Shown piece after piece: positions 10,597 through 21,793 of a stretch of DNA of 64,000 bases. The position numbers and the translations under genes are program-made. Position 1 is the first letter of the stretch; every line of letters starts with the position of its first letter. The notes beneath the pieces were generated by a model. It saw only the letters and a list, made by a program, of their open reading frames with translations. It ran no database searches and had not been told where the DNA came from. Source of the stretch: Daphnia carinata (lineage: Eukaryota; Arthropoda; Branchiopoda; Diplostraca; Daphniidae); contig NC_081338.1 of NCBI RefSeq assembly GCF_022539665.2, positions 7,180,446-7,244,445 on the forward strand. Reading direction: 5' to 3'.

Positions 10597-10760
10597 GCGA
10601 TGGGCAAGGCGATGGGCAAGGCGATGGGCAAGGCGATGGGCAAGGCGATGATGGCGCGACGGGCGAGGCGAAGACGGGGCGACGGACGAGGCGAAGACGG
10701 GGCGACGGACGAGGCGAAGACGGGGCGACGGGCGAGGCGAAGAAGGCGCGACGGGCGAAG
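10597..10760 (+). repeat. Compound minisatellite (12-mer then 23-mer)
   Basis: A GCGATGGGCAAG 12-mer is repeated about 4.5 times, followed by about four units of a 23-mer around GAAGACGGGGCGACGGACG. The reading frames through it are open on both strands because the repeat lacks stop codons; they are not evidence of a gene. Confidence 0.9.
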
Positions 10761-11525
10761 ACTGGAGGAAAGATATGCGTTGGCTGGAAAGTAGCAATGA
10801 AAAGGCGGCTGCTGATATAGTGGTTGTTAACCGTTGACACAGAGAAGCAGGCTGCTTTTTACCAGATTAAAACTTAAGGAAACAATGAGTGGTCCAAGAG
10901 CACAATAATTCCATGATGCATTGCAATCCATAGTTTCGTTTCATTGGTGACCATCCTTCAGGGCCAGCATTCTTTGTACTTTTTATTCCACAGGCTAAAA
11001 AAAGGCATAGTCACACTAATTTCATACTGACTGCCAAAATATTAGTATAATACCTCACTCCTCAATACAAAATCTTGCCTCTTGAACCTCTCAGTAGATA
11101 TGATGAGAAGACTGAGGAAAAGGTGAAGGTTAGGGGTTTGCAAAACACCATATGCTGTGTTTCTCAGACGAGACAGGACACAACGAATGGACAATGAGTA
11201 GCAGAATGAAATTATGATGTTCCAACACATTTGACTTGTGTTGTTTATGACCTTCCTTCACCGTCAGCATCCTTTGCAGATTAAGTTTCAGGAGCTATGT
11301 CTTAAAAACAGAATCATATATATCATATCATTCTGACTGCCAAAATATAAATTTTATACCTATCAACGAACAATTGAATAGCATGATGAAAGCAAAATAA
11401 TAAGTTGCAGAAGTTTGTGGCTATGACAGCTGACCACCTGACTAATTTTTGCACAGAAATAATTCATTTAATGTGATTCACTTCAAAAGTACACAGAAGA
11501 ATGAAAACTCGAAAATACGAACCAT
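10761..11525. other. No gene seen
   Basis: Moderately AT-rich. Two loosely similar blocks (about 10925-11040 and 11240-11345, each with GACC-TCCTTCA followed by GCATTCTTTG/GCATCCTTTG and CTGACTGCCAAAATAT) suggest a diverged local duplication. No reading frame of note. Confidence 0.4.
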
Positions 11526-11737
11526 TATGGCAATCCGTTTTACACAAAAAAAAAAAATAATTTCGCCAAAAAAAAAAAAAAAAATCACACTTTTTTCTTT
11601 TTTTCCGACACATAGCCATCTACCGCTCAGACTCGTTATTACTGGCGTAGGCAATTTCAGTCCATTGGATGCCATTCGCAGTTAGTTTAGTAGCGTGGAT
11701 GGAGAGAATAACGCGTGGCTGGAGGAACAATTAAAAA

Positions 11738-12088
11738 ATGGATAAGATAATACAACAAAAAAATGGTAAGTATAAACATTATTATATTGGTTTTCAATTA
11801 TTAATTATTGTTTATTAGATCAAATTATGAAGCTGCAGGCCCAATTATTGGAACAACACAAAATATTAGATAACAGCAAAGCTAAGGATGGTAAGGGCTT
11901 ATACGTAATGATTCTATTTATTTGCTTTTATTCATTTGTGTTTTGTAGCTCAAATTTTGAGTCTACAAGCTCAGCTAGGGGAAAAGAACAAATTGGAATG
12001 GAACAGTTTCCAAACAGTGAAGGAGGTTTTTCCAAACTCATCCCTAACTGAACATGAGGATGAATTGGCATTAGGCGAACACAGTCAG
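11738..12088 (+). pseudogene. Captured gene fragment, left palindrome arm (coiled-coil N-terminus with introns)
   Basis: Three small in-phase exons, 11738-11765, 11819-11890 and 11949-12088, encode about 80 residues beginning MDKIIQQ, continuing KLQAQLLEQHKILDN and SLQAQLGEKNKLEW, rich in Gln, Leu and Lys and probably a coiled coil. Downstream to about 12760 are further protein-like blocks (GIERLWDRIWAENGCGTE; KSSLEVLQDGRVSLQLKN; AKEQLVLYVQSVGEAEYL). However, the frame breaks after 12088 and stop codons follow, so the whole reads as a degenerate or chimeric gene. I do not recognise the family. An inverted 13-mer (AACACAGTCAGGT at about 12079, ACCTGACTGTGTT at about 12176) brackets the frame break and may mark a nested insertion. 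Confidence 0.5.
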
Positions 12089-13198
12089 GTACCTAAACTT
12101 TTCAAATAAGAATTCAAAATAAGTATGGAATTTTAACAAACAATTATTTATTGCTTATTTATTCAGTCTACCACCTGACTGTGTTAAAGTTAAATTCTGT
12201 TAGTGCTGCACTAAAAGAATTGTTAGTAATAAGTCCATGCAGCGAAGGAATTGAACGATTGTGGGATCGTATTTGGGCTGAAAATGGGTGTGGTACGGAA
12301 ACCCAGAAATAGCACGAGTTCAACATAAAACATGAATTAGGTACTTTTCGGTTTTTTGTCTATCGAAACAGTATTTTTAATGCTATTATTTTGCATTCAC
12401 AGAATTCTAGTGGGGAATCAAGTCAAGTCTAGAAGTATTACAGGATGGAAGAGTGAGCCTACAGTTGAAAAACACTGAAAGTGCATTACCATTAAGGTAT
12501 GAGGTAAAGTAATAGAGTATGCAAATTGTCTAATGAAAAGTACCATCTTGTGTGAATGAATCCTGTGTAACAGCAATCTTTTATAGTTCTGTCACAGCTA
12601 GAAGCCTCAAATAATTCTGCTTCTCTTGCTAAAGAACAACTTGTCCTTTACGTTCAGAGTGTTGGTGAAGCTGAGTACTTAAATGGCCCTAAAGATGTTT
12701 CATTTCGTTGGCATTGCAGCGATGAACATCATACATGGACTTTTTAGGTCTGAAAGGAATTTTCTTGAAAATTTTTTGAATTTATGACAAAGCATTTCTC
12801 CTGCTTTTTGCCAACCATGTCTAATCTAAAAAAAAAATTATCCAATAGGAAAGGATTTTCAGCATACTGGGAACACAACTATCAACAATGCAACATTCTA
12901 CAGGTGCTAGTTTATCATTCAAGAGCCTTATACAATGAAGTTAATCTGCAATTTGTATGTCCTTTCCCAAGCTTCCACCAGAAGTTGAATCTATGAGTCA
13001 TGTAAGTTCCATGATCAACAATTGAGATGCTTAATGGTGTTGTTTTTCTTTTCTCAGTGTAGGTTAATAGTAACATTGGATCTGAAAAGATTCTTGGTTG
13101 GGGCAAGACACTGAATAAATTGTATTGATTGGATGGATGACATGACATTGCTATACTTAATTCGGATTCCCCAGACGGTATTTGATATTAAAAAAATT

Positions 13199-13535
13199 GA
13201 AGTGCATATCTGGGCTCCCTTCTTTTCTGAAGCCCCGTTTCCCCTTGACTCATAATAAGCCCGTAGGGGGTCATGCCCCTACTGTACGGTATATATAAAA
13301 ACAACATATACCGAGGTTTGGAGGGCTCTGGCCGGAAAGGGGACGTGGGGTGCCGCTTCGTCCGATGATGTGTTCACGGAGGGTGACGTGGCTGCCCACA
13401 AATCCGAACTAAAGGTTAATCGCTCCTGTAAAAATGTTCCAAATCTTCAGCTCTTCTTCCGGCTTCTCTTAGCCAATCACCGGGTAATCTCCCCGGTGGG
13501 TCAACAAGGCAGTGTCTCCCCCTGCCTGGGTTGAC
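13199..13535 (+). repeat. Hairpin-rich repeat family, copy 2 (left arm)
   Basis: Same blocks as the copy at 9334-9679: AAGTGCATATCTGGGCTCCC, AATAAGCCCGTAGGGGGTCA, GGAAAGGGGACGTGG, CACCGGG-TAATCTC-CCCGGTG, then an imperfect terminal hairpin (GTCAACAAGGCAG...CTGCCTGGGTTGAC). It is followed by another hairpin (GGCAACTTTTGAAAGGGC...GCC-TTTTAAAGTTGC). Confidence 0.8.
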
Positions 13536-13800
13536 GGCAACTTTTGAAAGGGCTATTGTGCCTTTTTAAAGTTGCAAAAATAATTGTAATGTGCAGAGAA
13601 TTGTCAATAAAATTTTTTTTATAAAATATTTTTTGCAAAATTTGTTTGCTTTCTGTTTGCTATTCTCGTCTGTGTTAGCTTTGTTCACACATTGCATTTA
13701 TCAATTTTTTTTTTGGCGTTGCTTTATTTGTTTTTGTCACATTTGATGGTAAGGTGACGGGTATTGGTTTATCGTTCATCTGTAAGCATCCTATTATTAT

Positions 13801-13867
13801 CCAGGGATCGAACCCTGGATGTTCGGCATACCTCGCCGATGCTCTACCAATGAGCCACGAATCATAT
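13801..13867 (-). repeat. tRNA-like sequence in the palindrome loop
   Basis: The minus strand shows a D arm (GGCTCATTGGTAGAGC), a perfect 5-bp anticodon stem (TCGGC/GCCGA) and a canonical T arm (CAGGG-TTCGATC-CCCTG). The acceptor stem does not pair and the residue before the anticodon is A rather than T. Either a tRNA-derived repeat head or a dead tRNA. Confidence 0.6.
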
Positions 13868-13988
13868 GATTTTAAGTTGGCTTTTTTTTCTAGACACTTG
13901 TGGACTTGCATTTACACTTAGAATAAAACTGAAATGCAATTCTGCAATATACTCTTCTACATTATTCTACTTCATTTTTACACATCTA

Positions 13989-14053
13989 CTGAGGTTTGAA
14001 CCCAGGGTAACAGGTATCGCAGATAAAAGCTCTACCACAGAGCTAAGAACCTT
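13989..14053 (-). repeat. tRNA-like sequence in the palindrome loop
   Basis: The minus strand has a D arm (AGCTCTGTGGTAGAGC) and a T arm (CTGGG-TTCAAAC-CTCAG). The anticodon and acceptor stems are poor. Confidence 0.5.
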
Positions 14054-14151
14054 ATGGAAGCAATAGAAAGATAAACATATAGTTGTGAAAGACTGCATCA
14101 ACATCCTAGACGATAACATATGATATGCGATAATAAAAACTTTAGATATAT

Positions 14152-14217
14152 CTCGTGGCTCAATGTTAGAGCATCGGCGTTGCACGCTGAATGTCTGGGG
14201 ATCGGTTCCCATACGAG
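14152..14217 (+). repeat. tRNA-like sequence in the palindrome loop
   Basis: Terminal pairing CTCGT/ACGAG, D arm GGCTCAATGTTAGAGC, anticodon stem TCGGC/GCTGA with loop GTTGCAC (TGC, alanine-like), and a T-arm-like GGGGA-TCGG-TTCCC with a shortened loop. It shares TCGTGGCTCA and TAGAGCATCGGCG with the tRNA-like unit at 13801-13867 in the opposite orientation. At 66 nt with an unusual T loop, it is not a standard nuclear tRNA. Confidence 0.5.
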
Positions 14218-14545
14218 TAAAACCAAATACAAAATTACTTCATAAAATATCCAGATTGTTCCTTGAATCTAAGCTGAAGAATTCAAAGAGTGTAATAAAT
14301 AATACTTACATATAAACGATAAACCAATGGAAACAATGCTTACCATCAAAGGTGACAAAAACAATAAAGGTGAATTAAGCAAGCTAAATATAAAAGTGTA
14401 ACGTGTGAACACAGCGAATACAGACAATGAAAGAAACGAATTTTGCAAAAAATATTTTATAAAAAAAATTTTATTGACAATTCTCTGCACATTACAATTA
14501 TTTTTGCAACTTTAAAAAGGCACAATAGCCCTTTCAAAAGTTGCC

Positions 14546-14882
14546 GTCAACCCAGGCAGGGGGAGACACTGCCTTGTTGACCCACCGGGGAGATTACCCG
14601 GTGATTGGCTAAGAGAAGCCGGAAGAAGAGCTGAAGATTTGGAACATTTTTACAGGAGCGATTAACCTTTAGTTCGGATTTGTGGGCAGCCACGTCACCC
14701 TCCGTGAACACATCATCGGACGAAGCGGCACCCCACGTCCCCTTTCCGGCCAGAGCCCTCCAAACCTCGGTATATGTTGTTTTTATATATACCGTACAGT
14801 AGGGGCATGACCCCCTACGGGCTTATTATGAGTCAAGGGGAAACGGGCTTCAGAAAAGAAGGGAGCCCAGATATGCACTTCA
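14546..14882 (-). repeat. Hairpin-rich repeat family, copy 3 (right arm)
   Basis: Mirror of the copy at 13199-13535, essentially identical to it as part of the palindrome arm. Confidence 0.8.
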
Positions 14883-15991
14883 ATTTTTTTAATATCAAAT
14901 ACCGTCTGGGGAATCCGAATTAAGTATAGCAATGTCATGTCATCCATCCAATCAATACAATTTATTCAGTGTCTTGCCCCAACCAAGAATCTTTTCAGAT
15001 CCAATGTTACTATTAACCTACACTGAGAAAAGAAAAACAACACCATTAAGCATCTCAATTGTTGATCATGGAACTTACATGACTCATAGATTCAACTTCT
15101 GGTGGAAGCTTGGGAAAGGACATACAAATTGCAGATTAACTTCATTGTATAAGGCTCTTGAATGATAAACTAGCACCTGTAGAATGTTGCATTGTTGATA
15201 GTTGTGTTCCCAGTATGCTGAAAATCCTTTCCTATTGGATAATTTTTTTTTTAGATTAGACATGGTTGGCAAAAAGCAGGAGAAATGCTTTGTCATAAAT
15301 TCAAAAAATTTTCAAGAAAATTCCTTTCAGACCTAAAAAGTCCATGTATGATGTTCATCGCTGCAATGCCAACGAAATGAAACATCTTTAGGGCCATTTA
15401 AGTACTCAGCTTCACCAACACTCTGAACGTAAAGGACAAGTTGTTCTTTAGCAAGAGAAGCAGAATTATTTGAGGCTTCTAGCTGTGACAGAACTATAAA
15501 AGATTGCTGTTACACAGGATTCATTCACACAAGATGGTACTTTTCATTAGACAATTTGCATACTCTATTACTTTACCTCATACCTTAATGGTAATGCACT
15601 TTCAGTGTTTTTCAACTGTAGGCTCACTCTTCCATCCTGTAATACTTCTAGACTTGACTTGATTCCCCACTAGAATTCTGTGAATGCAAAATAATAGCAT
15701 TAAAAATACTGTTTCGATAGACAAAAAACCGAAAAGTACCTAATTCATGTTTTATGTTGAACTCGTGCTATTTCTGGGTTTCCGTACCACACCCATTTTC
15801 AGCCCAAATACGATCCCACAATCGTTCAATTCCTTCGCTGCATGGACTTATTACTAACAATTCTTTTAGTGCAGCACTAACAGAATTTAACTTTAACACA
15901 GTCAGGTGGTAGACTGAATAACTAAGCAATAAATAATTGTTTGTTAAAATTCTATACTTATTTTGAATTCTTATTTGAAAAGTTTAGGTAC

Positions 15992-16342
15992 CTGACTGTG
16001 TTCGCCTAAAGCCAATTCATCCTCATGTTCAGTTAGGGATGAGTTTGGAAAAACCTCCTTCACTGTTTGGAAACTGTTCCATTCCAATTTGTTCTTTTCC
16101 CCTAGCTGAGCTTGTAGACTCAAAATTTGAGCTACAAAACACAAATGAATAAAAGCAAATAAATAGAATCATTACGTATAAGCCCTTACCATCCTTAGCT
16201 TTGCTGTTATCTAATATTTTGTGTTGTTCCAATAATTGGGCCTGCAGCTTCATAATTTGATCTAATAAACAATAATTAATAATTGAAAACCAATATAATA
16301 ATGTTTATACTTACCATCCTTTTGTTGTATTATCTTATCCAT
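15992..16342 (-). pseudogene. Captured gene fragment, right palindrome arm
   Basis: Mirror of 11738-12088, with the same three exons, splice sites and coiled-coil peptide. One difference is in exon 1, where the last codons read AAG GAT G instead of AAA AAT G. The frame break after the third exon is shared, so the fragment was already broken before the arms were duplicated or homogenised. Confidence 0.5.
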
Positions 16343-16554
16343 TTTTTAATTGTTCCTCCAGCCACGCGTTATTCTCTCCATCCACGCTACTAAACTAACT
16401 GCGAATGGCATCCAATGGACTGAAATTGCCTACGTCAGTAATAACGAGTCTGAGCGGTAGATGGCTACGTGTCGGAAAAAAAGAAAAAAGTGTGATTTTT
16501 TTTTTTTTTTTTGGCGAAATTATTTTTTTTTTTTGTGTAAAACGGATTGCCATA

Positions 16555-19500
16555 TGTAACACATAAAACAAATAATCAGACACCGGTTTCACAGTTCACT
16601 GCTGATTCACTTGTCATAGAAAAACATAAGTACATCAGCGCCATCTTTTGCCTTAATATACAACCAAAAATGCAAGTCGGCGAGGGATGAAAGCATGAAA
16701 TTTTTTATTAAGTAATTAACAGATTTTTAAATTCTTGCATCCCAAATCTGCTGGCATCTGTGCTATGGCAGATGCAATAAACTTGCTCGTCAAGACTATG
16801 TTCTCCTTGTTTTATCATTGGGTTGATTTTTGATCGTCTCTCCTGTAATATGCTTTGCTTCGTTTGCTTATCTTCCTATTTAAAGTGTTATACAACAATT
16901 AGTTAATATTGATATGGAATTACTTCATGGAAGAATCTCTACTATAAAGCCAGAATAGCTAGTCTTATGCTTACAGAAATTCTCAGAGAAGTGGTTGAAA
17001 TTCGACAAAACATAAATAACATGTCCACATGTAATGATTATCGCACCAACAGGTGGCCGCTTCGTTTGGGGTGCCGAATGCCGTAAAAATTCTTAGCTCA
17101 GTGTGGCATCAGGTAAAAGTAACACATGCATTGGACAATTTTGGATTTTGCATTCTCTGAGCAGTTTCTGCGTCACTTTTTTGGATTAAGTGAAACGTGA
17201 TTCGCTTCTAATAAGTCTTCTTTGGACCTTGAACATCTTGGAAGTGATCGTGGAGTCCAGAATTCTGCGAACCTTGGCCATTGGAATGTTCACTAAAAAT
17301 GTATCAACGGAAGCAGTTAATCCTCTTAATGGATCTCGATTGCCAAGATCGGTTGCAACCTTAATGACATGCTTCTGGCTCTTCTGAATCCCGATCGTTT
17401 TCAGTGGTATAGGACGAAAAAAATTCACGAAGTAAGTCATTTTTGAGTTACGGTCACTTAATGACAGTTGATGATTCAAAGGGAACGAAGTGCGGATATC
17501 GTTACAAAGGCAATTCAAAATGTTATGTACCCAATTGATTTAATACTTGTGATTCCGATCAGTACTGGCTGAAGCGGATGTGCCAATCTCTAAAGCTTTC
17601 ACCAACAGAAGACACTCATTCTTTGGCTGGAAAGGATTTCGACGGAAGGCCGACGAAGCCTTTTCAGTGATTGACTTCTAAAGAAATTCTTTATGTTCGA
17701 CATCGAAGGTGTTGGCCCACACGGTACTTACATAATCAGTCGGTAGCCAGCGTCTTCCCTTTACTCTGGTTCCCCTATTAAATTGGATTTTTGAAAAACA
17801 TTTATAGTTTTCAGTTAACAATTCTAAATAAAATTTTGTCCAACAAATACTTACCATGTAATTCCCACAAGGTGAGTTTGGGACAAACACTTGGTCCCAA
17901 GTTAGAATTTTTCCACTTCCAGGGGACTGACACACAATCTAGTGCTTTTAAGCATGCATATGTCCACAATTGTTTTCAGCTGACAGTAGCCCCTGATTTC
18001 GGTCATCTTTCCTGTACAACTATAGCAAGCAAAAAACAAAACTATTAACATTCCGGGGTAAAAAAAAATTCGAAAAGATAAAAAAAAAAAAAAAAAATGG
18101 CAAGATATTTTCAGAAACTGCTGCAGGTGTTTCTAATAGCAACTCCTTTCTATTCACTTTTATTCTCTTATTGTTGGTATTACCAAAGCAATTCACATAT
18201 GTTCAAAATAAAGGTGCAAATCAACGAGTTACCATTAGGAAACCTCGACCGCCTTAAATGTGATAAACCTCATACCGCAATTTACGTGCCAAATCATTTT
18301 TTCTCCTTCACGATGGTAAGAATCACTTTACCTTGCTACGAATGAATACGTCCTATAACCCAATGACGAGAATTTTTCGTGATTTTCAGATGAAATGGTG
18401 AACCGTGACAATTATGACCGTTCAACAAAATGCGTACGACAAACATTTTAATTTCTTATGGTACGAACTTCACTCAAAGAAGTTTCCATGTTCATTCGTA
18501 CAAATTGATATCAGCAGACGGTATCCGATCCATCTATCTTTGGCCATGAAATAGTGCACTAAAATGAAGTACTTGAACTGATTTGTAATTTTTTTCTGAA
18601 ACTTACTTGGGACAGTTGGTTCACGAGCAAGTCAGAAGTCACCTGGAGCCAAACTGAAATATGAGGCAATCCTTTGGCAACGAAAATGAAGGGTAAGATT
18701 GTTATGGCTCCGCCACACAAATAACGTTACAGCAATATTAACAAAGAAATGTCGGGTAACATTACCGTAACCATCTTCTCAACTGGGAAGCGATTTGACT
18801 TCAAGCGTCTATTCTGAAGACGCAGGTGTAATCACTGCCACGTCAATGGAAGTGAGGATGGCGTCTACGAAGTTTATTTCTAAGTTCCATTCAATAGCAC
18901 AGTGTTTCGACATCCCAACAAGCGATTTTTTTTTACTCTGGTAAGGTTCATGGACGGAGACATTAGCAATGCGATTGTTGTCACTTTATGGATATCATAT
19001 ACCTGGCGTGAAACGTGTATCGTTGTAGCAGTTTATGAGCGCAAAAGACGTCTATCCTACAGCCAACCGAAACGGGTGGCGTTTATTGGCAACAGGTTAC
19101 CCTATTGGGTTGATGGCACCGAATGAACAGCCATATCTTGGATACCAGCTTGGACCACGTCAAAAGTTTGTTTCACCAAAAACGTCAACTAACAACGAAC
19201 TGATACGACCGGTTCGACGCCGATTCAAATTTCCATTCTGTATCATGGTTATAAAATCACCAACACGCCAACATCTCAGCAACTATACAGAATAAAAACC
19301 ATGAATTAAAAAAATCCATCAATTTGTGCTGCAGCTAACTTACAGGAATGGACGAAATAATTCATGTGGTACTGCAAATTTTCAGATTTAAATTATCAGA
19401 ACTTCATACAATACTACAGCTTTTCTGAATCTGTCCATCCTGAAGCTCGAGGGTGCTAGCTATCAGATGTTATTAGATCAGTTAGACAAGTGGGAAAAAA

Positions 19501-21793
19501 AAAAATTGTTTAGATTATTTCACTATAATAAGAAATACTCTCAAACTAACTGATTTTTTATGTTAAATAAGACTAAATAGTTTTAATACCCCAACTTGAA
19601 AACAACACAATACATTATGAAACTAAATTATAGTAACTAGCAACAGAAACATTCCACCAGGTAAAAGAAGTTGCATTTAGCTTCACATGCAGACACCAAA
19701 TAAAGCAGTTTATTTTTATTACTGACAAAGTAGTTTGATGCCACTGACTGAGTAGCTTGAATTCTCTTGCTGTAAAGTTTTCCCCTTAAACTTTTCTTCA
19801 AGCACAAATACAGACACCTAAATGTAAAACTTAGAACCTTAACAGGAAACATTAATAAATATTTACCAAAGTAATAGTTTGCTGGCAGCCAATAAGAAAT
19901 AGAAATCCTTCTATCCCGAGCTAATTCAAGAACACACTTTTAACAAATGTTTCTTCCTTTATGAAACAGCTTAACATTCTTAACTACTGGATAGAAGAAA
20001 GATCTAGATGAAACAGTAAACAATGTGCGCCGAAGATATGATTTAACAATAATTGTTCACATGTTACCCCTGGCCGATAAGTGAAATGCAACAAACCATT
20101 TTTTGCTCATTGATTGTGGCACGTGCATAGTGAAAAGGCTGGTGGACCAATCTGTAAAAGAAACCTTGTATCCATTAAAACCCGAGACATCTTTTAACTA
20201 TCATTATTTTAACTTACTTATAAATCTTCGAAAATTAAGAAAATATCACTTTTTTGGTAGCTCATCGCGACACGTGCATTGTGGAACCGCCGTTAAGTTA
20301 ACAAACGATACGTCAATACATGCAAAAATCCAATCTAATTGGCTACCTTATGTCTAGCGATTTATGGCCACCTGGTGTGCAACGGATTTCATCGGTAAGT
20401 GCTGTGCAACTGTTTTCAGCGCCTCTTGTGGTGACAAATGCCATTACATCAATGTCACATGCCACTGCTAGGAAAATAAAAAAAATTTACAGTTTAAGTT
20501 AATGCCAATGCAGGATTTAGCCAACTAGAAACGGAAAACAAATTAAACGACAAAATATGTCAAGGAACGTACCAATTAGATTTCCTCCTATTGGGCCGAT
20601 TTTAAGACGATTCAACTACTACTTTTACTGCTTCATTCAGATTAAAAGTTCACGTCTTTGTTGTTGACAAGATCTTCCTTCTGTTCTCTTTGCCAACACG
20701 GCGATCCCATTCTGTGAGTTGACTGTTTTACCATGAATTATATTAAGGTAGTAACGGGGATACCTCTTTGCACGGAAGAGCTTGAGCTCTCCATGTTAAT
20801 CTGCTCCATAGATGGCGTTGTATCTGTTCAGTGACAAATTGTATAATAGTATAAATCTATGTATCGTATAAATAGACCCTTAATTAGTTTTAGAAAATGG
20901 CTCAAGAAAGGGTTGACATACAAGCATATTACCGAGTTTCACGTAGCTGATGTCAACTGTCAACGATTTTACAGGTGAAGAAGGCTCAGGCTTCATAACA
21001 GATTTCCAACTAAAAGGATGTCAAAGAAACAAAATTTTAATGGGATCATAGCTTTTGAACATGTGTTGAAGAAAATCAAGCTACCTTGTTGACAGAATAT
21101 TTCTTTCTTGTCCCACTTCCTGGACCTCTGTTAACAATTGTATATGCACCCTTCTAACGCAGCTATACCTCATTTCAAAAACCAATCGCCAATTAATCAA
21201 CAATTGCAAATACCTCTAGCATGATCACACATATTAACATAAGGGGTCAAGCAATCCAAGATGTGGGCCTCATCAAAGGCAAAAAAGATTAATCATGTGA
21301 CTACATTTCACACCATTATTGCCTACATTAACTGATCATTCTTAACCAATGACGACACACAATCCTGTAATTTAAAAAATAAAATATATTAGGTCTCAGC
21401 GAATCATTGTATTTGGTTTTGAATTTTCAAGGTGACGAAAAGCATGGTTCATAGTTACCAAACGAACGAGTTTACGATTTTGTTGCTGTATGACATTTTA
21501 ACTTCTAATAATTCAAACTACGGCGAAAGCATGAAGTTAGCAATAAAATTTCATACCCACAAACACATTTTTTAAATTTTCCAATCATTCAAATTAGCCT
21601 CAGAGCTCTGGGAAAGACACGCGAATTCAATCCTAACAACGTGGACGAAGTGAAGCAGACGACAGAATGGCCACCCTATGCCCCGAAATTTGCCCCGGTT
21701 TGCCCGAAATAGTGATCGACACAGCTGCTATCTATTGGCAAAAGAGATTATGATTGTAAAGTCCATTTCCTATAGTGGTAATATATAGTGGTG
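16555..21793. other. Largely unassigned region
   Basis: No confident gene. On the minus strand at 17186-17518 a 110-codon frame (TSFPLNHQLSLSDRN near its start, KVRRILDSTITSKMF near its end) faintly recalls the C-terminal block of arthropod DUF4806-type proteins. Another minus-strand segment at 17700-17780 (GRRWLPTDY followed by a donor-like GTAAGT) could be a neighbouring exon. Neither can be joined into a clean model, so this may be a decayed gene. The rest (18.1-21.7 kb) shows only short frames and A/T runs. Confidence 0.25.

Larger units (their letters stand above)
11526..13692 (+). repeat. Left arm of a ~5-kb near-perfect palindrome
   Basis: Matches the reverse complement of 14401-16554 along its whole length, with only scattered single-base changes and small run-length differences. 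Positions pair so that coordinates sum to about 28080. The outer end is TATGGCAATCCGTTTTACAC; the inner end is around GTTCACACAT. Short frames are duplicated almost exactly on the two strands. The arm carries a gene fragment with introns (11738-12088 and onward) and one copy of the hairpin repeat (13199-13535). Confidence 0.95.
14401..16554 (-). repeat. Right arm of the ~5-kb near-perfect palindrome
   Basis: Reverse complement of 11526-13692 with scattered differences (for example GACGTAGG against GGCGTAGG near the outer end). The flanks outside the two arms do not match, so the outer boundary is sharp at TATGGCAATCC. I found no convincing target-site duplication. Confidence 0.95.

Noticed and set aside
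10455-10840. Long Arg/Gly- or Pro/Ser-rich frames on both strands
   Set aside because: They translate a GC-rich minisatellite with a 23-nt unit, which shifts frame every repeat.
14152-14217. Functional alanine tRNA
   Set aside because: The anticodon arm is good, but the T loop is too short and the acceptor stem is incomplete.
12784-15296. Identical 70- and 77-codon frames on opposite strands in the two palindrome arms
   Set aside because: Duplicated because the arms are duplicated; they contain no recognisable domain and overlap each other antisense.
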